The position numbers and the translations under genes are program-made. From a virus, in IMG/VR virus record IMGVR_UViG_3300030101_002795, positions 1-29,287 of that record: a stretch of 29,287 bases of DNA; one strand, given 5' to 3'. Shown here piece after piece: positions 7,060 to 12,729 of this stretch. Every line of letters begins with the position of its first letter. Position 1 is the stretch's first letter. The notes below the pieces were generated by a model. That model did no database searches. It was not told the origin of the DNA and was given only the letters and a program-made list of their open reading frames with translations.

Positions 7060-7512
7060 ATGGTATCAGCAAACGGTAATAACGAGATACAAAAACCAGA
7101 AGACGTGAAGTATAGCAGCCGCAAAACCGACATCAAATATGAAGACGACCATTTCAACGACGGATTAGGGTCGGAAGATCCGTCAACTGATACCAATCTA
7201 CAAGTCAACACGTTTTACTTTTCTCCAAGAGGTGTAGAGCGAATTGATTTACACATGTCCAGTATGGGCAAATTTCACGATCTTGTGAAACAGATTGAGG
7301 AATACCACGACGACGAAGAATCACTTCGTATGCGCTATGATTGGACTTCTACATTTACGCTTAGTTTAGAGGACGCGAAACAATTAGTCGAAGATCTACA
7401 GAAAACCATAATCGTAGCCGAAACAGCTACAGCAGAGTATCGCGCCTATCAGTCGGCCAAGTGGAAAGCTGAACGTGCTGAACGTGCAAAAAACGAGGCC
7501 GACAATGACTAA
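7060..7512 (+). CDS. Hypothetical acidic protein upstream of recombinase
   Basis: A 150-aa acidic protein with a likely disordered N-terminal 50 residues, then a beta/alpha region (NTFYFSPRGVERIDLHMSSM, then a helix around FHDLVKQIEEYHDDEE), and a charged helical tail (WKAERAERAKNEADND). It has a clear ribosome binding site, GGAGG with 7-nt spacing. The stop overlaps the recombinase start by 8 nt at GACAATGACTAA, the same junction string found between the 175-aa and 63-aa genes, which may reflect duplicated gene borders. Function unknown. Confidence 0.7.
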   Translation: MVSANGNNEIQKPEDVKYSSRKTDIKYEDDHFNDGLGSEDPSTDTNLQVNTFYFSPRGVERIDLHMSSMGKFHDLVKQIEEYHDDEESLRMRYDWTSTFTLSLEDAKQLVEDLQKTIIVAETATAEYRAYQSAKWKAERAERAKNEADND

Positions 7513-8425
7513 CATTGCTGTTTTGCCTCACCCGTCCGCTGATTTGCTTGAACCATTCCTGGAATCGCAACTGGCCCCATCTACCCGTCAAGCGTATCGT
7601 GCCGATTTGATTGCCTTTTTTGGCACTACGCTTGTCACGGTGGATCAGGTTACTGGTGTAGCTGTAGAGGACGTTGAGCAGTTTCGTAACGATTTGATTG
7701 CAAATGATGCCAAGAATACAACCGTCAACCGTAAGCTAACATCACTACGCGGTTTCTATAGGCGTATGGTAGCCAAAGGCATTGTCAAAAAGAATCCGGC
7801 AGATCCAGCGTTAGTCAAGAATATGAAAGTGTCGGATAGTTCAGTAGGCAAAGCGATTGCGACCAAACATATTAATGCTATGTTGCGCCTGGCTCAATCG
7901 AACAAAAACGAGCTGATGGCCAAGCGTGACCACGCATTGATGCTGGTGCTACTCTATGCCGGATTACGTCGTGCGGAGGCGACAAGATTGCGTTGGTCGC
8001 ATATACGCGAAGAGGGTTCGCATTTGATTGCAGTATTGCCTAATACTAAGTCAGGCATGGAGCAACACGTCAAATTATCGCCCGTGATTGTTAAAGCATT
8101 GCAAGCCCTACGGCAAGCGTATCAGGATCAATTTGATTACGTGTTCGTTTCTCTATCCACGCTCAACTACGGCCGATCTATGCGCCCTGCTACCGTAACA
8201 GATATTGTTAAAGGATACGGCAAGCAAGTTGGTATCGACATATCCGCGCACTCGTTTCGCCATACGTGTTGCACGTTAGCGTTTGAAGGCGGAGCGCAAC
8301 CGCAAAAGGTGCAAGGACATTTACGTCATGCGGATCTCAAGACTACGCTTAGATACTATCAGGATCGTGATTCGCTTGACGATAATGCAACCGATTACAT
8401 TACGACCGGAGACAACGATGAGTGA
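7505..8425 (+). CDS. Tyrosine recombinase (XerC/D-like), first of two
   Basis: A 306-aa site-specific recombinase. Residues 12-105 resemble the SAM-like core-binding domain (FLESQLAPSTRQAYRADLIA, VNRKLTSLRGFYRRMV). The catalytic domain shows the first Arg in YAGLRRAEATRLRW (R155), Lys in TKSG (K182), HSFRH (H249, R252), GHLRH (H272) and the nucleophile in TTLRYY (Y284 or Y285). All expected residues are present, so it should be active. The ATG at 7505 overlaps the previous gene by 8 nt. It is shorter and more Xer-like than the integrase at 16273 and is not next to the tRNA-type attP. It could resolve dimers, invert DNA, or mobilise its own module. Confidence 0.9.
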   Translation: MTNIAVLPHPSADLLEPFLESQLAPSTRQAYRADLIAFFGTTLVTVDQVTGVAVEDVEQFRNDLIANDAKNTTVNRKLTSLRGFYRRMVAKGIVKKNPADPALVKNMKVSDSSVGKAIATKHINAMLRLAQSNKNELMAKRDHALMLVLLYAGLRRAEATRLRWSHIREEGSHLIAVLPNTKSGMEQHVKLSPVIVKALQALRQAYQDQFDYVFVSLSTLNYGRSMRPATVTDIVKGYGKQVGIDISAHSFRHTCCTLAFEGGAQPQKVQGHLRHADLKTTLRYYQDRDSLDDNATDYITTGDNDE

Positions 8426-8648
8426 GGAACTAACACCGGGTAAACGCATTAAAGAGGTGCGAAAAGAATTAGGAATAACGCAAGTTCAGTTTGCCGAAAC
8501 ATTAGGCGTTACGCCAGCCATTGTAAACCGGTGGGAGTCTGGCAAACAGGAACCGTCGGAAACGATTGTAAAGTTTGTCGATTTGATTGCAACCTTGAAG
8601 CCTGGCCGTGATTGGGTTAGATTACATGTGCCCAAAGCTACTGGCTAA
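8418..8648 (+). CDS. Small XRE-family HTH protein
   Basis: A 76-aa DNA-binding protein made almost entirely of a Cro/CI-type helix-turn-helix: GKRIKEVRKELGITQVQFAE, then VTPAIVNRWESGKQEP. The start at 8418 overlaps the recombinase stop by 8 nt and has GGAG upstream. It is the last gene before the terminator at 8677. It is the best in-module candidate to bind the TATACTGAGTATA operators of the divergent promoters, acting as autorepressor, or it may control recombinase directionality. Both are inference. Confidence 0.85.
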   Translation: MSEELTPGKRIKEVRKELGITQVQFAETLGVTPAIVNRWESGKQEPSETIVKFVDLIATLKPGRDWVRLHVPKATG

Positions 8649-8676
8649 CGCCATAGGCTTCAGGTTAATAGATAAG

Positions 8677-8716
8677 CAGTCGCTGATCGGATAGACCGGT
8701 TGGCGGCTGTTTTTTT
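8677..8716 (+). terminator. Rho-independent terminator of rightward module
   Basis: A 14-bp stem with several G-U pairs (8677-8690 with 8696-8709), a 5-nt loop ATAGA, and seven T (8710-8716). It lies 28 nt after the XRE gene stop and cleanly ends the 6065-8648 operon, separating it from the regulator at 9016. Confidence 0.9.
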
Positions 8717-8957
8717 GTATATCATGTAACGACATTGTATATACATTGCTATACGTTTGCCAGTTGGCAATTAATTTTATCAAACTTTTTTGCAACCAAC
8801 AAACAACAATATGGGTTCATTTTCGCACCTGTTAAGTTGGTCATTTGTTCACCCTTGAATAACAATACCCCTATATAAATAGCGTTTTAATTACATAGTC
8901 GTCATATTTTGCACTGTTTTTGATTAGCAAAATGAACACATAAATGGGTTTGTTTGA
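8717..8957. promoter_or_regulatory. Operator-rich intergenic region, no gene
   Basis: No coding region is seen. It contains the palindrome TGTATATACA (8736-8745) and the inverted repeat TTGCC-AGTT-GGCAA (8757-8770), both typical of dimeric repressor sites. A copy of the half-site TTTGCAC lies at 8908-8914. The rest is AT-rich. This is probably a control region for the 9016 regulator; which protein binds which site is unknown. Confidence 0.45.
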
Positions 8958-8960
8958 GAT

Positions 8961-8989
8961 TTGCACTATCTTTTGTGCATTGCTATAAT
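8961..8989 (+). promoter_or_regulatory. Promoter of XRE regulator with TGCAC dyad
   Basis: TTGCAC (8961-8966), a 17-nt spacer and the perfect -10 TATAAT (8984-8989) form a promoter 27 nt before the ATG at 9016. TGCAC (8962-8966) and GTGCA (8975-8979) make an inverted repeat overlapping the -35 and spacer, suggesting autoregulation by the regulator itself. Confidence 0.8.
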
Positions 8990-9015
8990 ACTCACCCCCA
9001 CAGGAGAATTTGATT

Positions 9016-9684
9016 ATGGACGTGAGTAAAGCAGTGCAGAAAAACATACCGATATTACTGGCCCGAACGTCAATGTCTCAGGCCACACTTGCAACAAAAT
9101 CCAACGTATCGAAAGCGTCCATACAGCGAATTATGAACGGCGAAGTCTCACCCACACTGCATACGCTGCAACAACTCGCCAGTGGGTTTGGTGTGCCTCC
9201 GGCAACGCTGATAGAGGCTGGCCTTGATCGGAAATCATTGACAAGTGTCAAAAAAATAGACACGGCGATTTTTGACATTTATAGCAATTTGTACGATGGC
9301 CCGGAAACAATCAAAACAATCAATAAATATTTTGCCGACGATTACAAGCTGATCTATGGCGACCAGCCACTGGGCAGTCCTAATCGCGTAGGTTGTACCC
9401 TTGCAGAAGAACTGGAATCCAATAAAAACTTAAAATCAAAAAAAATGGTTTTGCTGGTGAAAAGCGCATGGCTTAGTGCAGACCAAGTTAACGTGTTTGT
9501 GGACATTGTAGACAATCACGCCGGCGATCCGGTTGCCGTCGGCCTGAACGCATCAGCGCACATACGGACTACAGCAATTATTGATAGCTGGTGCATGTTG
9601 CATTCGGTGCGTGAGATTTGCGACGGAGCGCCAGTAAAAATTAAAACCCGGACACTAAAATATATAGACACGATAATGAGCTAA
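9016..9684 (+). CDS. XRE-family regulator with probable NTF2/SnoaL-like C-terminal domain; candidate repressor
   Basis: A 222-aa regulator. Residues 8-70 form a CI/Cro-type HTH (MSQATLATKSNVSKASIQRI, then PTLHTLQQLASGFGVPPATL). Instead of a LexA/CI peptidase domain, residues 83-220 resemble an NTF2-like (SnoaL) fold: FDIYSNLYDGPETIKTINKY followed by FADDYKLIYGD is the typical opening, with beta strands after it (VLLVKSAW, VNVFVDIV, HIRTTAIIDSW). No Ser/Lys autoprotease signature is seen, so RecA-triggered self-cleavage is unlikely. The ATG at 9016 is chosen for AGGAGA 8 nt upstream. Gene position between two operons and an autoregulated promoter make it the best lysogeny repressor candidate. 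The NTF2 assignment is by pattern only. Confidence 0.75.
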   Translation: MDVSKAVQKNIPILLARTSMSQATLATKSNVSKASIQRIMNGEVSPTLHTLQQLASGFGVPPATLIEAGLDRKSLTSVKKIDTAIFDIYSNLYDGPETIKTINKYFADDYKLIYGDQPLGSPNRVGCTLAEELESNKNLKSKKMVLLVKSAWLSADQVNVFVDIVDNHAGDPVAVGLNASAHIRTTAIIDSWCMLHSVREICDGAPVKIKTRTLKYIDTIMS

Positions 9685-9687
9685 CAT

Positions 9688-9721
9688 AAAAAAAGCCCAC
9701 GCGGTGCTGTAACACCGTGTG
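9688..9721 (-). terminator. Hairpin with U-tract on the minus strand
   Basis: CACGCGGTG (9698-9706) pairs with CACCGTGTG (9713-9721) over a 6-nt loop, with one G-U pair. On the plus strand it is preceded by seven A (9688-9694) and not followed by T, so as an intrinsic terminator it works for leftward transcription. It would block antisense transcription into the regulator at 9016-9684. On the plus strand it may still slow polymerase ahead of the early operon. Confidence 0.6.
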
Positions 9722-9765
9722 AGCCGATTACAATCCACCTCACTCGCTAAAGAAAGTAGGAAAGT

Positions 9766-9903
9766 ATGTTGTCAAATATGCTGAACGGCTGTGCAATAGT
9801 CAAATGGCTAAAGTTGCACGGCTACACAGTTGCCCTCACCCTCACATCCATTTACATCATCGCATTTGTCTTTGTGCCTTTCATCATGGAGGTCACAAAA
9901 TGA
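9766..9903 (+). CDS. Small single-pass membrane protein
   Basis: A 45-aa protein with one hydrophobic segment of about 22 residues (VALTLTSIYIIAFVFVPFIM) and a short, slightly basic N-terminus. AGTAGG/GGAAAG lies just upstream of the ATG, and the TGA overlaps the next ATG by 4 nt. That overlap and the clean membrane segment support a real gene, the first of the rightward early operon. A superinfection-exclusion or membrane-localising role is possible but not shown. Confidence 0.6.
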   Translation: MLSNMLNGCAIVKWLKLHGYTVALTLTSIYIIAFVFVPFIMEVTK

Positions 9904-10397
9904 CGGAAATGCGAACCTTTCCACCCAAACTAATTTTTGATTCTAAAGTTGTTGAAGTCACGCAAGGCAAAGACAACCGGGGCGAACCTACTACCCTACT
10001 GCCTGACGGAACGTCGCACGATCTGATTCTAAACTACGATACGCCACTGGAAAAAGCCGGTAAATACGGCCCTTACTTTATCTACAACATAGACCATCAG
10101 GGCGTAACCCACACCATGTTTTGTAATCCGCGCCAACATGAGGCGATCCAGAATGCCGGTGGACATCGTGGCTCTACGATTCATATTCAGTGCGACCGTG
10201 AGGAGTTCACTGGTAGAGACGGCACACAAAAATGGGCGCCGGTTTGGACGGTAACATGCACGGCTGCACCTAACACAACCGTAGATAGTTTTCTCGCATC
10301 CGAGCAAACCCAACAGGCTGCTCAACAAGCCACAGAACAACTCAAACCAACTAATACACCCCAACCACAAGCTGACCTGTTAGGGGGTGATCTATGA
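9900..10397 (+). CDS. Probable ssDNA-binding / OB-fold-like phage protein
   Basis: A 165-aa protein. Residues 1-120 look beta-rich (LIFDSKVVEVTQGKDNRG, YGPYFIYNIDHQGVTHTMF, STIHIQCDREEF) and could form an OB-like fold. Residues 125-165 are a Gln/Pro-rich flexible tail ending in LLGGDL. The globular-core-plus-disordered-tail plan is that of single-stranded DNA-binding proteins. GGAGG lies 7 nt before the ATG at 9900. The gene is translationally coupled on both sides (ATGA overlaps) and is followed by a protein with a clear SSB-type C-terminal tip. The assignment is inference. Confidence 0.5.
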   Translation: MTEMRTFPPKLIFDSKVVEVTQGKDNRGEPTTLLPDGTSHDLILNYDTPLEKAGKYGPYFIYNIDHQGVTHTMFCNPRQHEAIQNAGGHRGSTIHIQCDREEFTGRDGTQKWAPVWTVTCTAAPNTTVDSFLASEQTQQAAQQATEQLKPTNTPQPQADLLGGDL

Positions 10398-10861
10398 GCC
10401 TACCTGACGTTGGCTTTCGGCCTGACACGCCTACTGCTCTAACCATCATCGACTGCGCTGTTTGGCCGTATACCGTGCAAGCCGGAACAACCCAAGCCAA
10501 GTTCAAGACGGATGCCCATTCTGCAATCTTAAAAGAGCTACAGCCGATGTCGATTGCTCAAGGCGATACGATCCAGGTCACGGCCAGTAAACGAACAGAC
10601 GGTAGCGTAGCGTTTGCGGTAGAAATGATTGCACGGCATCGACCGGAACCAAACACTGAAGAACATGCCGAATGGAAATTTGAAGGCATAGTGATGATGA
10701 TGCGCCGTTGTATTGCCTCTGCGATTACTAACTGCAAGGCGAACAACTTGGAGCCTACGTCCGAACTGGTCGGGCCGATGGCTACGTCCATGTTTATCCA
10801 ATGCTGCAAAAGTTTCGATGTGAATTATCTGATCGGCGATCCGGATGACCTACCATTCTAA
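10394..10861 (+). CDS. Probable SSB-like protein with DDLPF C-terminal tip
   Basis: A 155-aa protein ending GDPDDLPF, very close to the acidic C-terminal tip (DDDIPF in E. coli SSB) with which SSB recruits repair and replication proteins. The N-terminal half is beta-rich (ALTIIDCAVWPYTVQAGTTQ, DTIQVTASKRTDGSVAFAVE), consistent with a DNA-binding core; a helical segment follows (GIVMMMRRCIASAITNCKAN). GGGGGTG precedes the ATG, which overlaps the previous stop by 4 nt. Next to a RusA-type resolvase, a recombination or replication role fits. Sequence identity to classical SSB is not visible, so the core fold is inferred. Confidence 0.55.
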   Translation: MSLPDVGFRPDTPTALTIIDCAVWPYTVQAGTTQAKFKTDAHSAILKELQPMSIAQGDTIQVTASKRTDGSVAFAVEMIARHRPEPNTEEHAEWKFEGIVMMMRRCIASAITNCKANNLEPTSELVGPMATSMFIQCCKSFDVNYLIGDPDDLPF

Positions 10862-10880
10862 GCTCGTTATCAGAGGAGCC

Positions 10881-11228
10881 ATGCCCAATCTCAACACGGT
10901 GATAGCTGCAACCAAACGGCACTGGTCGCACTACTCCAAAGAGAAAAAGCGTTGGACTCAGATGGTGCGCGTTGAGGCGTTGGCACAAAAGCTCACACCA
11001 ATCACGCAACCCGTGTGGGTTCGCTCAGAATATTACTCAAAAAACAGACGTGCTGATCCGGACGGTATTCGCATAGCAGCAAAATACATTTTGGACGGAT
11101 TGGTCGAAGCACAAGTTTTACCCGATGACTCGCAAAAATGGATCATCGGTTTTGTGGATCGGTTTGACGTGGACAAAAACGACCCACGAATCGAAGTCGA
11201 GTTAATGCCGGAGCCGGATGGCTTATGA
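10881..11228 (+). CDS. rusA: RusA-family Holliday junction resolvase
   Basis: A 115-aa endodeoxyribonuclease of the RusA type that cleaves Holliday junctions as a dimer. The family signature is plain: NRRADPDG (55-62), then AAKYILDGLVEAQVLPDD (66-83), with metal-binding acidic residues at D59, D61 and D72, followed by beta strands to the end (RIEVELM). The ATG at 10881 has GAGGAG 4 nt upstream and is preferred over an ATG at 10845 inside the previous gene. It lies in the early operon after two probable ssDNA-binding proteins and overlaps the next ATG by 4 nt. Confidence 0.9.
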   Translation: MPNLNTVIAATKRHWSHYSKEKKRWTQMVRVEALAQKLTPITQPVWVRSEYYSKNRRADPDGIRIAAKYILDGLVEAQVLPDDSQKWIIGFVDRFDVDKNDPRIEVELMPEPDGL

Positions 11229-11494
11229 GCAACCAGTTGTTGGTCGAGAAAACAGACGGCTACCTACTCAATGTCTACGCAGATCAAATCGTGGACGTTG
11301 TGCCGTCTGCTGAACCCGACCGGCAACCGTGCGCCATCGTAATGCGTTACGGTGATCCGGTTTTGTTATCGGAAGAAACAAACGTGATACAAATCATTGA
11401 ATGGTGGATAGAAAATTTGGAAGAGTCACGAACACGCGACACACCAATGGGGCGCGTGGAGCGTATGGGGGCCGGGTCGTCCGGCTGCGCTTAG
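11225..11494 (+). CDS. Hypothetical protein after resolvase
   Basis: An 89-aa protein, unrecognised. The N-terminal part looks like short beta strands (YLLNVYADQIVDVVP, PCAIVMRYGDPVLL), followed by a helix (VIQIIEWWIENLEES) and a Gly/Arg-rich tail. The ATG overlaps the resolvase stop (ATGA). It ends just before a structured non-coding stretch with two alternative hairpins. Function unknown. Confidence 0.65.
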   Translation: MSNQLLVEKTDGYLLNVYADQIVDVVPSAEPDRQPCAIVMRYGDPVLLSEETNVIQIIEWWIENLEESRTRDTPMGRVERMGAGSSGCA

Positions 11495-11500
11495 TGACTT

Positions 11501-11536
11501 AGGGGTAGGCTGGAACTAACCCCTCTGGCCTACCCC
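11501..11536 (+). promoter_or_regulatory. Two mutually exclusive RNA hairpins between early genes
   Basis: GGGGTAGGC (11502-11510) pairs perfectly with GCCTACCCC (11528-11536). Alternatively AGGGGT (11501-11506) pairs with ACCCCT (11519-11524). The two cannot form together. No T run follows, so this is not a standard terminator. It sits 14 nt before the ribosome binding site of the next gene and could act on translation or processing. Confidence 0.45.
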
Positions 11537-11561
11537 GTCTAATACAAAAATGGAGGTAGTA

Positions 11562-12299
11562 ATGGAAGAGTATACAGCAACAACACTGGAACGAGCCAGA
11601 CACGTCCTTAAAAAGTTTCCACTATCAGACGGTGCTAAAATGGCAATAGGTAAAGACCTGGAATACGGCTATACATGGGCTGCGCTTAATCAAAACAAAC
11701 GCGCACTCACCGCAGAATTACCGCCACGTAAACCGGGCGTGTTTACCGTTTTCAGTTTAGAAGGTCATACCTTAAATCTCACCGGCAAAGCCCTCAAACA
11801 AATGATTGAAAATGCCAGAACCAGACACCGAAACACCCAGGCCCGTATTAACGCTCACGCAACACGCTCAACTTACTTTACAAAAAATGATCCAAGAAAA
11901 ATCGCGCACGATACCGCCCGCGCAAAACGTGAGCAACGAGACTACGAGGCTGGCATTAGAAATACTTTCAGAATTGCTGGATGGGGCGACGCTGAGTTCA
12001 CCTTTTTTAATGAAAGCGATTATCGAACTGATCGAAGAAGAGGTGACGTGGCTGAAACGCCAGACGATACAGCACCAGTGGTACGAAGAGAACAAACCGC
12101 AACCGGCAGTGCGATACGAAACACGGGGGCCGGAACCACTGGAGCTATCGACTCCGGTCTATCGGAGACTGAAAGAAGTGGGCCTCAGTTACAGCCACGA
12201 AACGAAAATGTGGTCTGGGTGGCAGACGGACGAGATGGTCATCACCGCAAACGAATTGTTGTCCGTGCAGGGCAAGCTGATTTAACGGGTGAGCTATGA
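11562..12299 (+). CDS. Hypothetical protein with out-of-frame overlap over its 3' two-thirds
   Basis: A 245-aa reading frame. Its first 85 residues look like an ordinary folded protein (TLERARHVLKKFPLSDGAKM, YGYTWAALNQNKRALTAELP). After that the composition becomes Arg/Thr/Asp-rich and low in hydrophobic residues, exactly where a second frame (11812-12285) opens. GGAGGT lies 6 nt before the ATG at 11562, and the stop overlaps the next ATG (12296). So the 5' part is very likely coding. The 3' part is either true dual coding or an open frame kept by chance. Function unknown; it may once have been a shorter gene. Confidence 0.6.
   Translation: MEEYTATTLERARHVLKKFPLSDGAKMAIGKDLEYGYTWAALNQNKRALTAELPPRKPGVFTVFSLEGHTLNLTGKALKQMIENARTRHRNTQARINAHATRSTYFTKNDPRKIAHDTARAKREQRDYEAGIRNTFRIAGWGDAEFTFFNESDYRTDRRRGDVAETPDDTAPVVRREQTATGSAIRNTGAGTTGAIDSGLSETERSGPQLQPRNENVVWVADGRDGHHRKRIVVRAGQADLTGEL
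11812..12285 (+). CDS. Hypothetical protein in +1 frame, nested in preceding gene
   Basis: A 157-aa frame beginning MPEPDTETPRPVLTLTQHAQ. It has strong protein character: a long amphipathic helical region (RLALEILSELL, LMKAIIELIEEEVTWLKRQ) and a C-terminal segment (VYRRLKEVGLSYSHETKMWS) with aromatic/charged alternation. It lies wholly inside 11562-12299, in frame +1. No good ribosome binding site precedes the ATG, so reinitiation, leaderless coupling or a programmed frameshift may be used. I judge this frame the more protein-like of the two in the shared region. Function unknown. Confidence 0.6.
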   Translation: MPEPDTETPRPVLTLTQHAQLTLQKMIQEKSRTIPPAQNVSNETTRLALEILSELLDGATLSSPFLMKAIIELIEEEVTWLKRQTIQHQWYEENKPQPAVRYETRGPEPLELSTPVYRRLKEVGLSYSHETKMWSGWQTDEMVITANELLSVQGKLI

Positions 12300-12721
12300 A
12301 ACAGCGCAAGTATGGTTGGGCAGATAAAGCTGCTCCGTATAAAAGCTGGCGCTACCAGTGGAACGTATCGGGTGTCCATGATGTAGACCAGATCGAATGG
12401 CGTGGTGACTACCCTGTTGCAGTGCTCGAGTTGACGACAAATCCAATCATTAATCAGGCCGTGAAAGACCGGGTAGCGCATCGGTTATGGTATCAGTTCT
12501 CTGGTCGCAAACTACGCCATGTAGCAAAGGCATTAGGCGTTCCATTCTACATCGTCCTCATGGATTTCAACGTGGAGAAAATAAGCGTATGCCATCAAAC
12601 AAGTCCGGACGCAAACTGGGCCGATATGCCAAGAGATGTATACCGGCACTGGCTATCCTCGTTGGAGCCATCGCCATCTATAAAAAATTTAAACGCAATA
12701 GAAACTACGAACAGCCCATAG
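12296..12721 (+). CDS. Possible PD-(D/E)XK-type nuclease-like phage protein
   Basis: A 141-aa protein. Around D31-x13-E45 (DQIEWRGDYPVAVLELT) it has the spacing of a restriction-endonuclease-like core strand pair, though the usual final Lys is replaced by Thr (ELT). It is followed by helices and a beta strand (HVAKALGVPFYIVLMDFNVE), as in that fold. If real, the Lys loss questions catalysis. The ATG overlaps the previous stop, with GGTGAG upstream. It sits immediately before the cytosine methyltransferase, a setting where nuclease-like partners occur. Alternative: an uncharacterised phage protein without nuclease activity. Confidence 0.45.
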   Translation: MKQRKYGWADKAAPYKSWRYQWNVSGVHDVDQIEWRGDYPVAVLELTTNPIINQAVKDRVAHRLWYQFSGRKLRHVAKALGVPFYIVLMDFNVEKISVCHQTSPDANWADMPRDVYRHWLSSLEPSPSIKNLNAIETTNSP

Positions 12722-12729
12722 GATTATGA
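12589..12729 (+). CDS. Small membrane protein overlapping the nuclease-like gene
   Basis: A 46-aa frame with a basic N-terminus (NKSGRKLGRYAKR), one hydrophobic segment (CIPALAILVGAIAIYKKF) and a basic tail, a positive-in single-pass topology. It overlaps the last 133 nt of the 12296-12721 gene in another frame. Its stop overlaps the methyltransferase ATG by 4 nt (ATGA). GGAG lies 11 nt upstream, a little far. The ATGA junction, repeated all along this operon, is the main argument for coding. Confidence 0.45.
   Translation: MPSNKSGRKLGRYAKRCIPALAILVGAIAIYKKFKRNRNYEQPIGL

Noticed and set aside
8418-8648. Antitoxin of a toxin-antitoxin pair
   Set aside because: No small toxin-like partner lies beside it; the neighbour is a recombinase and the gene ends at a terminator.
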